Shown: positions 9,383 through 18,524, counted from the first letter of the stretch. The stretch is 46,476 bases of DNA from Lachnospiraceae bacterium (GCA_014804355.1 JAAUZY010000043.1:1-46476); one strand, 5' to 3'. The notes: a model not told the origin generated them from the letters alone. Program-made: numbers and translations.

Positions 9383-9922
9383 CTATTCAGCTGTCACCGT
9401 CTCATACAGATCCGTCCCCTCAGAGTCAATCACTACAATAACCGGAAAATCCTTGACTTCAAGCTTGCGAATTGCCTCCGTTCCGAGATCATCGTACGCG
9501 ATCACTTCCGACTTAGTAATCGATTTAGACAACAGTGCACCCGCACCGCCGACCGCAGCAAAATAAACCGCTCCGTTTCTGACGATCGCTTCTTTCACGG
9601 CCTGCGACCTCTTACCTTTACCGATCATACCGATCAAGCCCAAATCCAGCAGATCCGGCGCATACTTATCCATGCGGCTGGCGGTGGTCGGACCGGCAGA
9701 ACCGATCGGTCTTCCTTCTCTTGCCGGAGACGGCCCCATATAATAAATCACATTATTCTCCATCTCAAGAGGAAGTGCTCCGCCCTGAGCAAGTGTCTCA
9801 TACATTCTCTTATGCGCCGCATCTCTTGCCGTATAGATGGTGCCGCTTATGTACACATAATCTCCTGCCCGCAGCGCAGCCGCCTCTTCTTTATTTATAG
9901 GTGCCTGTATGTGTCTTTCCAT
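9383..9922 (-). CDS. fumB: Fumarate hydratase class I, beta subunit
   Basis: 179 aa from ATG 9922 (MERHIQAP), chosen over ATG 9937 because GGAGG lies just before it. It matches the beta domain of Fe-S fumarases and tartrate dehydratases: start with INKEEAAALRAGDYVYISG, IYTARDAAHKR, the GPSPAREGRPIGSAGPTT stretch, and the C-terminal VIVVIDSEGTDLY. With the alpha subunit just upstream it interconverts fumarate and malate in the cytoplasm. L(+)-tartrate dehydratase is a close relative and cannot be excluded from sequence alone. The symbol denotes the subunit, not E. coli FumB. Confidence 0.9.
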   Translation of the reverse strand: MERHIQAPINKEEAAALRAGDYVYISGTIYTARDAAHKRMYETLAQGGALPLEMENNVIYYMGPSPAREGRPIGSAGPTTASRMDKYAPDLLDLGLIGMIGKGKRSQAVKEAIVRNGAVYFAAVGGAGALLSKSITKSEVIAYDDLGTEAIRKLEVKDFPVIVVIDSEGTDLYETVTAE

Positions 9923-9940
9923 TTTTCCTCCATGCATAAA

Positions 9941-10783
9941 TTATAACGACCTTACCGCATGTCTGTTCACATGACAACAGATATTGACCGCTACCGGCAG
10001 TCCTGCGATATGCGTTGGATAAGTATTAATATTAACCGCCAGCGCCGTAGTCGTTCCGCCAAGCCCTCCGGGACCGATTCCTGTCTCGTTAATCTTCAGA
10101 AGCATCTCTTCTTCCAGTTCTTTCACATAAGGGATCTCTGAATGTTCGTTCACCGGTCTGGTGAGCGCCTTCTTCGCCATCAGGGCACATTTCTCAAAAG
10201 TACCGCCTACACCCACACCCACAACCATAGGCGGGCATGCATTCGGACCGGCATCCTTAACTGCGGTCAGAATCGCATTCTTAACACCCTCTATTCCGTC
10301 CGCAGGCTTAAGCATAAATACTCTGCTCATATTCTCGCTCCCGAATCCCTTCGGTGCCACGGTAATCTTGACACTGTCCCCGATTACCATCTCATAATGG
10401 ATGACCGCAGGTGTGTTATCCTTCGTATTCTCACGGATCAAAGGATCACCAACCACGGATTTTCGTAAATATCCCTCTACGTATCCCTGCCTGACGCCCT
10501 CATTAACTGCCTCTTCCAGAGAACCGCCCGTAAAATGTACGTCCTGCCCAATCTCCATGAAAATTACCGCCATACCGGTATCCTGACAGATAGGGATCAT
10601 ATCTTCTCCGGCAATTTTCAGGTTATCCTGAAGCTGGCACAGGATCCGCCTCCCTAGCGGCGCTTTCTCTTCCTGTAATGCATACTTCATTGCCTCGTCC
10701 ATATCTTCCGCGAGGAAATGATTCGCTTCAATACACATTTCTTTAATATTTCTTGTGACATCCGCCACATCTACCATTCGCAT
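9941..10783 (-). CDS. fumA: Fumarate hydratase class I, alpha subunit
   Basis: 280 aa. This half carries the [4Fe-4S] cluster. Candidate ligands are Cys66 in ICQDTG, Cys183 in NACPPM, and Cys269/270 near the C-terminus (VNICCHVNRHA). PKGFGSEN and GIGPGGLGGTTTAL are also typical. It lies 18 bases upstream of the beta subunit in the same operon. An alternative ATG is two codons in (10777). The oxygen-sensitive two-subunit enzyme is usual in anaerobes. Confidence 0.92.
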   Translation of the reverse strand: MRMVDVADVTRNIKEMCIEANHFLAEDMDEAMKYALQEEKAPLGRRILCQLQDNLKIAGEDMIPICQDTGMAVIFMEIGQDVHFTGGSLEEAVNEGVRQGYVEGYLRKSVVGDPLIRENTKDNTPAVIHYEMVIGDSVKITVAPKGFGSENMSRVFMLKPADGIEGVKNAILTAVKDAGPNACPPMVVGVGVGGTFEKCALMAKKALTRPVNEHSEIPYVKELEEEMLLKINETGIGPGGLGGTTTALAVNINTYPTHIAGLPVAVNICCHVNRHAVRSL

Positions 10784-10842
10784 TGACTTACTCTGCCCTT
10801 TCCTGTCTCAACTGCCGCCATACTGACCACAGCATAATCCGT

Positions 10843-11256
10843 TTATTCCCGGCATATCTGATCCTTAACCGCTTCCAATTCCGCCTGCGACACTTCCTGC
10901 GGCTTCCATCCGATCTTCTGCCCGTCCGCCCGATATCTCGGAATCAGGTGCATATGAAAATGAAAGACGGTCTGTCCTGCCAGATCTCCGTTATTCTGCA
11001 CCAGATTAAATCCCTCACATCCCAGACGCTCCGTCATCGTAGCTGCCATCTTCTTAGCCAGTTTCATGGCCTCTCCCGCAGTCGTCTCCGGCAGTTCATA
11101 CAGATTTGCATAATGTTCTTTGGGCAAAATCAACGCATGCCCTTTCGTCGCCGGCCCCAGATCAAGAATCACACGGAAGGTTTCATCTTCATACAATGTC
11201 TGGGACGGAATCTCTCCATTTGCAATTTTACAAAAAATACAATTAGCGTCTTTCAT
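10843..11256 (-). CDS. HIT-family nucleotide hydrolase/transferase
   Basis: 137 aa. The histidine triad is HFHMH (His99, His101, His103), and the N-terminus has the CIFC pair plus a later His typical of zinc-binding HIT (Hint-like) proteins. These act on nucleoside phosphoramidates or adenylates; the substrate here is unknown. AGGAGAGG precedes ATG 11256. It lies between the flavodoxin-SCP2 gene and fumarase in a same-strand run with short gaps. Confidence 0.92.
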   Translation of the reverse strand: MKDANCIFCKIANGEIPSQTLYEDETFRVILDLGPATKGHALILPKEHYANLYELPETTAGEAMKLAKKMAATMTERLGCEGFNLVQNNGDLAGQTVFHFHMHLIPRYRADGQKIGWKPQEVSQAELEAVKDQICRE

Positions 11257-11289
11257 TATTATATTCCTCTCCTATCTCACTCACATTTA

Positions 11290-12300
11290 TTATAATCCGG
11301 TCGGTCTGGCGCCGAATATAAGTGCCTGATCCAATATGCGGAGCGCCTTGAAGTCACCCTTCATCTTCATATCGCCTGCCATAAACGAAGCCTGAAACGT
11401 AGACTTGCCGGCCACAATACCACTCATAACCTCTCTGGGCATCTGCACCTCCACATCTGCATGACTGCCCTCACCGTAGAAACAGCGCAGATCGCCGCCG
11501 CTTATTCCGATGAAGAGCGGTGTCTTCTTCTCCTCTATCACGATCTTAAAGTCCCCTGCCAATCCGGGCTGCGGTTTGAAATGTTCCTGAATCTCTTTCA
11601 AAAATTCCGTCGTGTCTTCTTTCTCACTGCTTCCCATCATATCCCTGAACATGCTGGCCAGTTCCTGAATATCCGCTTTCTGCCTCTGCACATAAGTATC
11701 ATCGGCCACATACTGGGAAAGCTGTTCCGACTCCTGCGGCGTAAAGTTAATATTTTTTGTAATTGCCACCTTCTGTTTTACTGCCTGATTACTCGCCGGC
11801 AGACATGCCATCTTCTGGTTGATCGTACGATACAGATTTTCCGCTTTTTTCTCTATGATACGAATATATTCTTCATTCTCTTCCAGAATAGATGTGTCCG
11901 TAATGTATCCGCAGATACCGTCGCAGGGAAGTCCGCCCAGAATCTCCCATGCCGTTACCAGATCAAGCATGCCGCCCCGCTCTCCGTATGTGGTTGACAT
12001 GACGATCGGACTCATATAGATCTCACTGATCCGTTCCTTATCTCCGTACAGCCAGCAGGAATCAAGAAACTGCTGCATATATCCGCCTATGCCGTACCAC
12101 TCCACCGTCGTCGCAAGAATGACACCGTCAGCAGTCTTTAAACTCTGCGGAAGGGTCGTAATACTGTTCTTCAACTCATAGAGCTGGAAATACTCCACCG
12201 TAACACGAAGCTCTTCCAGCACTTCCTTCATTTTATTGATTACGAAGAGTGTGGGATCATCCATCAGTCCCCGTCCGCCATAATAGATATTAATCTTCAT
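11290..12300 (-). CDS. Flavodoxin-like NAD(P)H-dependent FMN reductase fused to SCP2 domain
   Basis: 336 aa from ATG 12300 (AGGAAAGGA upstream). Residues 1-180 are a flavodoxin-fold reductase (KINIYYGG start, DGVILATTVEWYGIGGYM for FMN binding). After a helical linker, residues about 240-336 resemble an SCP2/sterol-carrier lipid-binding domain (a FKIVIEEKK segment, the repeating GKSTFQASFMAGDMKMKG pattern). The start overlaps the rhomboid stop by 11 bases, suggesting translational coupling. Redox partner and lipid ligand are unknown. Confidence 0.8.
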   Translation of the reverse strand: MKINIYYGGRGLMDDPTLFVINKMKEVLEELRVTVEYFQLYELKNSITTLPQSLKTADGVILATTVEWYGIGGYMQQFLDSCWLYGDKERISEIYMSPIVMSTTYGERGGMLDLVTAWEILGGLPCDGICGYITDTSILEENEEYIRIIEKKAENLYRTINQKMACLPASNQAVKQKVAITKNINFTPQESEQLSQYVADDTYVQRQKADIQELASMFRDMMGSSEKEDTTEFLKEIQEHFKPQPGLAGDFKIVIEEKKTPLFIGISGGDLRCFYGEGSHADVEVQMPREVMSGIVAGKSTFQASFMAGDMKMKGDFKALRILDQALIFGARPTGL

Positions 12301-13366
12301 TGATATTCTTGTCCTTTCCTGCCCGGATCTGCGGGCACAGCATCGCAATGACCGCCATCGTGGCAAATCCCATGAGAATACCGCCTATATGTGCCGCGTT
12401 ATTGACATTCGTACCGGTAAAACCGCAGTAGAGTGAAAATACAATGGCAAAGGCGAGCCTGCCTATCGTCATATACTCTAACTTACCGTGGTACAGAATA
12501 ACCAACATAAGTAGCGCGCCTTCCACACCAAAGACCGCACCGCTGGCTCCCACGGAGGTATAATAGTCCCTCATCAGAAGCTCATATCCCATGGATAATA
12601 CCGCACCTGCCGTTCCTGAGAGAAAATAAATCACCGCATATAGAATATGCCCCGTTTTCTTCTCCACAATCTCCCCAATATAATACAAAATGATCATATT
12701 GCTGAAAAGGTGCTGTGTACTCGAATGCAGAAACATCGAAGTAAGTATCCGGTAGTATGAACCGTCCTTCGCAATCTCCTTTACACCGAGCGCACCTTTA
12801 TTATATAACAGATCATCAGTAAATGTACATATCAGAAATACTATCACATTGACTGCCACCAGACAAATATTCACCCACGGCAGTTTTGCGACCCGCTCCC
12901 GACTCCACTTCTCCCGATGAAATGCCCCTTCTCTCTGCGATACTTCCTCCCATCCATCTTCGTGATATGCCGGTCTGTCCAGAAAATCCTCTAAAACCGC
13001 CCTCCATCCATAGAAATCCGATACTTGATTCTCATATATGATCAGTTTGTCTGCGCTGGTATCAATGACCCAGCAGAAACTATCCTCACTGCACAGTTTC
13101 TTAGCCCACTCCGCATCCTTATATAAAATCAATGTCATCATATGAATCTCTGTCTCGCCTCTGGTATGAAAATAAGCGGCTCCGCGCTCTTTCATCCGCG
13201 CATACCACTCAGGTGAGATTTCTGCACTCTCCCGATAATCCATCACGAATATAACCGTACATCCCTGATTTTCTTCGTGACAATAAAATGCATATTCCGG
13301 GGAATTCGTCGGAATTTTATTATATCCTTTTGCGTAAAACAAAGGCTCAATCTGCTCCAAGACCAT
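12290..13366 (-). CDS. Rhomboid-family intramembrane serine protease
   Basis: 358 aa from ATG 13366, chosen over TTG 13378 because GGAG precedes it. Residues 1-160 form a soluble N-terminal domain without an assignable family. From 165 onward are several membrane helices with the rhomboid catalytic dyad: Ser275 in GASGAVFG and His326 in NNAAHIGG. HSSTQHLFSNM (214-224) matches the conserved helix-2 histidine/asparagine motif. It cleaves membrane proteins within or next to their transmembrane helix; the substrate is unknown. It has its own likely promoter after the Tad operon. Confidence 0.93.
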   Translation of the reverse strand: MVLEQIEPLFYAKGYNKIPTNSPEYAFYCHEENQGCTVIFVMDYRESAEISPEWYARMKERGAAYFHTRGETEIHMMTLILYKDAEWAKKLCSEDSFCWVIDTSADKLIIYENQVSDFYGWRAVLEDFLDRPAYHEDGWEEVSQREGAFHREKWSRERVAKLPWVNICLVAVNVIVFLICTFTDDLLYNKGALGVKEIAKDGSYYRILTSMFLHSSTQHLFSNMIILYYIGEIVEKKTGHILYAVIYFLSGTAGAVLSMGYELLMRDYYTSVGASGAVFGVEGALLMLVILYHGKLEYMTIGRLAFAIVFSLYCGFTGTNVNNAAHIGGILMGFATMAVIAMLCPQIRAGKDKNINED

Positions 13367-13410
13367 GACATACTCCAAATATACTTCCGCATAAATTAAC
13401 TATTTCTATG

Positions 13411-13439
13411 AGATTATCATTTTCGGTTTGTCATGTCAA
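13411..13439 (-). promoter_or_regulatory. Candidate promoter for rhomboid-flavodoxin-HIT-fumarase genes
   Basis: Minus strand TTGACA (13434-13439), 17 bases, TAATCT (13411-13416); an overlapping GATAAT gives a 15-base spacer. The -35 is perfect, the -10 weak. It lies in the 98-base gap between the FHA gene and the rhomboid gene. Confidence 0.45.
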
Positions 13440-13463
13440 ATCGCGACTGCAGACAATGAACAT

Positions 13464-14906
13464 CTAGCGGTAACAATAATTAAGATTTCCGAAACGTATT
13501 TCATCTCCCGACTCAATCTCCACAGTCTCTTGCGGCTGCATACGCAGACCGTTCCTATATGTCCCGTTGGTAGAATTCATATCCGTCAGCAGAACTTTTT
13601 CCCCCTCTCTGTCAAATCTGGCGTGAATCCTGCTGACAGAGTTATCCGCAAGCACGTAATCCACACAGCCTGCCATCTTACCGATCGTGCACGGAAATTT
13701 TTTTAATTCAATGTGTTGTTTATTTCTCCGATCCATTGCATATAGTTTGCACTCTGTAAACTTACTCTCATCATAGAAAACCGTATTACCGTATCCTTCT
13801 TCGGGCTGTCCTGCCACTGTGGACCCGGTATGAAACGACGCATTATTACTGCGGTTCATTCTTCCTGCTGCCGAGTCCACAGCACCGTATCCTACAGGAT
13901 TCAGATCCATATCTCTGCTGATTACATGCTCTAATGACACTGGGGTCGTCTCCTGTAAATATCCCTCTTCCGCTCCCCATTCCATATCCGGGTATGTTTT
14001 ATTCTCTGCTGTTCTTCCGTTCTTCTTCATCTCTGCCGGATCTTTACTCCTTCTGACGATCCGCGACAGGCACATCAAAAAACAGATGCCCATCGCCGCC
14101 GCGGAAGCGCCGAGTATAATCTCCTCCCGCTGCGTTAATTCATACAGATACCAAACTGCCGCCGCCCCTGCAATACTAAGCATAGACAGGATGGCAAATA
14201 CAGGATAAAACAACCCGACTCTGCGGCGTGGCTCATTTGCGGGTGCGCCCGGCTGTACACTCTCTGCCATATCAAATATCGGTGTTACATCGTCTGATTG
14301 TCCCATCGGTTCGTATACCGGCTGCAGCTCGGGCTCACTCGTCTGCTCCTGTGCAATCTCATCATCCTCTTCCAGAATCTGCAGTGCATCTTCCAGCGAA
14401 AAGCAGCCTTCCTCCGACATTTCATAGATCCGGTACATATCTTCCGTAAGCTTCTGATCCTCCGGATCAATATGCTCCAGCAGGAAATCCATAAGCGGTC
14501 TGCAAGCTTCCTCCGCTGTCGCCTCATATTCCGGATAATACAAACCTATGTACTTCTTGTCGGTAATATCATAGTAGATATGTTCCGGCTGCAGAACCAG
14601 CCCTGTCTCATCCATAAAATAGCCTGACAACCTGTCGCATATTCCATGAAGCTGCCACAGAATGTCCTTTACCTGCTCACAAGACATCTTTCTGCCTTTG
14701 TACAGTCCCTCCAGCGTTGTTTTGGAACTGATATCATAATAGTAATAAACCATTCCGTTTATATGGCGTACGGAACACCTTAGAACCTCGCCGATTTTAC
14801 CCGACATGAGTATCTTATGCTGATAACTCCCGGCCGCCTGCCTCCGGCTGCATTGCAGTATCATATAATTGTGTCGGTAATCTTTATAATATTTTGCTTC
14901 TAACAT
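13464..14906 (-). CDS. DUF6382/FHA-domain membrane protein, last gene of the Tad operon
   Basis: 480 aa from ATG 14906 (AAGGAG before it). The N-terminal ~180 residues match the DUF6382-type region found in clostridial FHA proteins; two hydrophobic helices lie near 235-285. The C-terminal 80 residues are an FHA domain (IGKMAG, SVSRIHARF, DMNSTNGTYRNG, IRFGN), which binds phosphothreonine. It follows the TadE-like gene by 19 bases, so it likely belongs to pilus assembly or its phospho-regulation (inference). No kinase is encoded in the window. Confidence 0.85.
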   Translation of the reverse strand: MLEAKYYKDYRHNYMILQCSRRQAAGSYQHKILMSGKIGEVLRCSVRHINGMVYYYYDISSKTTLEGLYKGRKMSCEQVKDILWQLHGICDRLSGYFMDETGLVLQPEHIYYDITDKKYIGLYYPEYEATAEEACRPLMDFLLEHIDPEDQKLTEDMYRIYEMSEEGCFSLEDALQILEEDDEIAQEQTSEPELQPVYEPMGQSDDVTPIFDMAESVQPGAPANEPRRRVGLFYPVFAILSMLSIAGAAAVWYLYELTQREEIILGASAAAMGICFLMCLSRIVRRSKDPAEMKKNGRTAENKTYPDMEWGAEEGYLQETTPVSLEHVISRDMDLNPVGYGAVDSAAGRMNRSNNASFHTGSTVAGQPEEGYGNTVFYDESKFTECKLYAMDRRNKQHIELKKFPCTIGKMAGCVDYVLADNSVSRIHARFDREGEKVLLTDMNSTNGTYRNGLRMQPQETVEIESGDEIRFGNLNYCYR

Positions 14907-14925
14907 ACTGATTCTCCTTTTCACG

Positions 14926-15378
14926 CTACTTCACATTCTCCAGCACATTCTCGATCCATCTGCTTTTACGTATTATATGCGTCGGATTGATGATCTGCGC
15001 CCTGGCACGGGTCCGAATCTTCCATCCGGTCGCATCATACATGGTAAAAGCTGCCCGGATCGGCACCTTAACCTGACACTCTCCCGTCACATCCGTAACA
15101 TTGCCCCTGCGATCCACGCTCCCGTGCACTTCTCCCGTTCCGAAATATTTCTCCCCGAATTGTTCCTTCATATGTGCACTGATATAGGGCACAATATTAT
15201 CCTCCTGCTTCTGGATGCTCCCCCGGAAGCAGACCGCATAGGCATCCTGAAAAAGCACGCATTTATCATAAGAGTAGAAGGACAGATAGATCAAAAAGAC
15301 AAAGAGAAAGATCGTCCACGTAATGATAAAGGATGCCTCTACCGTCATATACCCACCTGCTTTTTTTCTCAGAAACAT
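14926..15378 (-). CDS. TadE-like minor pseudopilin
   Basis: 150 aa. It has a short basic leader, then GG|YMTVEASFI with cleavage expected after Gly9 and Glu at +5, followed by one hydrophobic helix (about 15-35) and a soluble C-terminal domain. This is the class III (Tad) prepilin pattern, to be processed by the cluster's prepilin peptidases. The start overlaps the upstream peptidase stop by 10 bases. Confidence 0.85.
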   Translation of the reverse strand: MFLRKKAGGYMTVEASFIITWTIFLFVFLIYLSFYSYDKCVLFQDAYAVCFRGSIQKQEDNIVPYISAHMKEQFGEKYFGTGEVHGSVDRRGNVTDVTGECQVKVPIRAAFTMYDATGWKIRTRARAQIINPTHIIRKSRWIENVLENVK

Positions 15379-15791
15379 ATCACAACCCCCATTCCCAACA
15401 ACAAAAACGGTGCAAAAGGAATCTCCCGATCTCCCGTCGCTTTCCCGATTACCAACAGAATAAGCGCTGCTACCGACTCTACTGCCAGCCCCGCCAGCAG
15501 GATCAGGAAACAGTTCTGCAGTCCCGTAAACAGACCAATCATAATAAGAACCCAGCCGTCCCCGTACCCCACCCTCTCACCGGTAATATAACTGAGCAGC
15601 CAGAAAGCAGCTCCGGGGATGACCGACAACAGCCCTGACATCCATGCTTCTTCTCCCATCGCACCCTGCACGCGCAGAATCAGCGCCGTTATGATTCCGA
15701 TCCACACAACCACCAGTGGAATCTCTTTGCGGATACCGTCGCACACCGCACAGATTCCCAGCAGAATAAACAACAATATCTCTACCCACAT
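15369..15791 (-). CDS. Type IV prepilin peptidase (A24 family), copy B
   Basis: 140 aa, almost entirely hydrophobic. The two catalytic aspartates are visible in CDGIRKEIP (about residue 18) and GYGDGW (about 75), the GxGD protease pattern. It cleaves leader peptides of Flp pilins and TadE-like proteins at the membrane. Its sequence differs clearly from the first-gene peptidase of the operon. It is translationally coupled on both sides by 10-base overlaps. Confidence 0.88.
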   Translation of the reverse strand: MWVEILLFILLGICAVCDGIRKEIPLVVVWIGIITALILRVQGAMGEEAWMSGLLSVIPGAAFWLLSYITGERVGYGDGWVLIMIGLFTGLQNCFLILLAGLAVESVAALILLVIGKATGDREIPFAPFLLLGMGVVICF

Positions 15792-16726
15792 TTAGAACAC
15801 CTTCCTCTCCCGCCGACCTGGGACAGCGGCACCGTATAGATCGTCCGCTTCAATCCCGAACAATTGATCTGACTGTGATAGCTGCTGCCCTGCCTCGTAA
15901 TATAGACCTGTCCCTGTGCTTTACTCCCACCGCATATTTCGCAGGGATAATATTTGCCGCCCGCCTGATTTCGCATATCATCGACCGCAGTTGCCGCAAC
16001 CGACTCAATAGAAGGATTTAAATAAGTACAGTTTCGATCAATATGATATACGGTCCCCGTTTTGGTGATATACACCATGGGGTCTTCCTGACTCAGATCG
16101 CTGACATGCTGCGTCACGTCATAGCCCGTCCACGCCTTTCCGTAATACCGCTGTGACATGGCGAACCCATCAAACCCCATGACAGAGATCAACGGCTTGA
16201 CACGGTAAGACACCCGAAGATCAATGATATCGCCTTCCCCCATAACAGTGGATCCCGCAAGGGAAACCCCGGCAGCACCGTCCGTAACACAGGAATGATC
16301 CAGATCGCTTCTGCCGATATATTCCAGTATCTGCCCTCTGGCATAGAGATGTGTCATCGCTACCCCGGCCACACTCTCCGGAATCGCGCTTCCCACTGTC
16401 CGATCATAGACATATCCCGCAAACGCCATCTTATTGCCCGTCTGGTGCAGGGCAGCATTGATTCTGCTTTGTGTTCCGATGATATTGACCGCGTACAGAA
16501 TATTAATCACGGCAAACAGAAAAAACGGCAGAGCAAACGCCGCTTCCAGCGTCATGGAACCTTTCCTGCACAGAATCTTTCCTCTGCGGAAGGCGATAAA
16601 AGATGCCCTCTTTAGCGATCTGTAGATTAATAGAATTAATTGACCAACTTGATCGGCATCAAGATATGTCCGGAGAGAATGTGCTGTCGTTTTATAAGTA
16701 TTTTGTTTTAATCGTAAAAAGGACAT
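15782..16726 (-). CDS. TadE-like protein with duplicated Cys-rich C-terminal module
   Basis: 314 aa; GGGAGGTGAT precedes ATG 16726. An unusually long 56-residue N-terminal region ends in KG|SMTLEAAFALP (Gly56 cleavage, Glu at +5), then a hydrophobic helix. After an extracellular domain come two copies of a short module: VYIT..G..YH....C..L followed by CxxC (MVYITKTGTVYHIDRNC with CEIC, then QVYITRQGSSYHSQINC with CSKC). This His/Cys arrangement suggests paired metal sites on an exported pseudopilin. Function of the modules is not known to me. Confidence 0.82.
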   Translation of the reverse strand: MSFLRLKQNTYKTTAHSLRTYLDADQVGQLILLIYRSLKRASFIAFRRGKILCRKGSMTLEAAFALPFFLFAVINILYAVNIIGTQSRINAALHQTGNKMAFAGYVYDRTVGSAIPESVAGVAMTHLYARGQILEYIGRSDLDHSCVTDGAAGVSLAGSTVMGEGDIIDLRVSYRVKPLISVMGFDGFAMSQRYYGKAWTGYDVTQHVSDLSQEDPMVYITKTGTVYHIDRNCTYLNPSIESVAATAVDDMRNQAGGKYYPCEICGGSKAQGQVYITRQGSSYHSQINCSGLKRTIYTVPLSQVGGRGRCSKCG

Positions 16727-16745
16727 CTTTTATCACCTCCCACAT

Positions 16746-18179
16746 CTAATAGAATCCATAGCATCTGGTCATCTCATAGGAATATCCGAACCGGCTTGCT
16801 ACGGACAAATCCGCCTGATAAGTATCGAAGCAGGCATCCATCCGAAATCCCGCATTACCCGCTGTCTTGCGAATATCCATCTCCATAATATCCATGGCGC
16901 GAAAAGTCCTTTGTCCCTGATTTTCGAAGAACAGCATAATTTGCAGATATTCCTTGTAGTTAAGGCCCCTGCCGCCGCTCTCCTGTGTCAGACTTCCCCT
17001 GACATTAGTCAGACTTTCAATTCCTGTTTTCCAGTCCGATGCCGTCTTAACAATCGGCACCCTGCCGCCCGCAAGCAGCGTCTTTACGTCCTGCAGACTC
17101 TCCACATACGCCCATGCAAGCAGGATCGTATACTTCACAGGCTCGGCCAGTTCGGGGCACATACATACTGCTGTCAATGACAACGCCAGCGCTTCCGCCG
17201 CGGCAATCTTTGCTGCATCTGTCAGAAGATATAGAAAATTGGCTACTTCCCGCCATCTGAGCAGCCTTTTTGCCACATACTCCAGATTCTGCCAGTCTGT
17301 GTCCTTGCCTGCTAAAATATACTCGATCTGATACTTCATCAGGGACTTGTCTAATTCCTGTCCGTAATACCCGCATTTCTCAAACAGATATGCCTCGAAC
17401 ACAAGCTCATTCGGCTCGCCGGACACGGCGACTGCATCCGCACACATACCGGTTCCCTGCATAAGCGGACGATGAGATATGTAATCGTCTAAGGATACTT
17501 TGACTGCAGATACCTGCGACGGATACTCTAACACCAGATTCAGCACCCCGCTGCTTCTTGTGGAATTGGCTGCATCCGCCGGATTATTTAACGGTACCTC
17601 TTCATAGACCCCTTCCTCCACCTCCTGCTGTGGCAGACCGATTTCCTGTATCTGCGCTTCATATTTACTCCGCTCTCCTTCGGGATCTTTCGTCTCTAGC
17701 CCGTACTGCTCTACTTGCGACACTCCCAGATTAATTTGGTCGAGAAGCGCCCCAAGCGGATAATCCGCCATATAATCCGTGATCTGCCGTTTGAGTACAC
17801 GTCCCTGCTCATCGGAAGCGATAGAATATTTCTCGATGTCTGTCTTACCCGCTTCCATAGCAAGAAAATCTCTTACACCGCTATAATTTCCGCCGCTCTC
17901 CGGCTGCAGATTCCTCTGTATGTAATTCTTCAAATGCGCTTCCGTATTCCCGATGTCTGCCCGGCTTCCTCCGTACGACATATCCACAAACAGCAGATCA
18001 TACTGCTCCAGAAGCTCCCTGTGGTATTCCGCTAGAATCGAATTCATGCCGATGTCCGCGACGCATTCAAATTTCATGCGTATGGCACTGATTCGTGCCC
18101 CTTCTATTACCGTGAATACAAGGGACAGAATCAATGTAAGGGATAAAGTAAGGAATACGGTGATATACCCTTTCCTCAT
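16746..18179 (-). CDS. DUF5702-type pilus-cluster membrane protein
   Basis: 477 aa. It starts MRKGYITVFLTLSLTLILSL: a basic leader ending in Gly, then a hydrophobic helix, like a prepilin but with Phe instead of Glu at +5. The rest is a large soluble region with a hydrophobic stretch near 320-360. The start overlaps the Flp1 pilin stop by 4 bases (ATGA). Its place between pilin and TadE-like genes, and its resemblance to clostridial DUF5702 proteins, suggest an exported pilus-tip or assembly component. The molecular role is unknown. Confidence 0.75.
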   Translation of the reverse strand: MRKGYITVFLTLSLTLILSLVFTVIEGARISAIRMKFECVADIGMNSILAEYHRELLEQYDLLFVDMSYGGSRADIGNTEAHLKNYIQRNLQPESGGNYSGVRDFLAMEAGKTDIEKYSIASDEQGRVLKRQITDYMADYPLGALLDQINLGVSQVEQYGLETKDPEGERSKYEAQIQEIGLPQQEVEEGVYEEVPLNNPADAANSTRSSGVLNLVLEYPSQVSAVKVSLDDYISHRPLMQGTGMCADAVAVSGEPNELVFEAYLFEKCGYYGQELDKSLMKYQIEYILAGKDTDWQNLEYVAKRLLRWREVANFLYLLTDAAKIAAAEALALSLTAVCMCPELAEPVKYTILLAWAYVESLQDVKTLLAGGRVPIVKTASDWKTGIESLTNVRGSLTQESGGRGLNYKEYLQIMLFFENQGQRTFRAMDIMEMDIRKTAGNAGFRMDACFDTYQADLSVASRFGYSYEMTRCYGFY

Positions 18180-18406
18180 GACATTACCGTATTGCTGTCT
18201 TTGGTTATCTTCTCAAAGACTGTCTCCACCAAGGCGCGAAGCTGTGTCTTAAAGATAATGACAAGTCCGATCAGTACCACGATGATCAGTATGATCTCTA
18301 CCGTTCCCATTCCCTCCTCTTCTTTAAGAAATGCCCGCAAGCCTTTCAGTCTTCCCGGCTCCATACCTGTTTTTCTGTCTCTTTTTGTCCTTCTTATTCT
18401 GTTCAT
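18176..18406 (-). CDS. Flp1-family type IVb pilin (major pilin candidate)
   Basis: 76 aa. A basic leader is followed by KEEEG|MGTVEIILIIVV: cleavage after Gly32 and Glu at +5, then one hydrophobic helix and a short charged tail, giving a mature 44-residue pilin. GGAGG lies before ATG 18406. A TATAAT at 18427-18432 in the 118-base gap before it could be an internal promoter raising pilin expression, but its -35 is poor. Confidence 0.9.
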   Translation of the reverse strand: MNRIRRTKRDRKTGMEPGRLKGLRAFLKEEEGMGTVEIILIIVVLIGLVIIFKTQLRALVETVFEKITKDSNTVMS

Positions 18407-18524
18407 CTTTTCCTCCGTTCCGAAGCATTATATGTTGAGACTTCCGCACTGTGCCCAACTTCACTTCTCTGATTGTCATGTTAATGGTCTGCATAATTTT
18501 TCTTTTGCCACTTGCCGGATTTCG

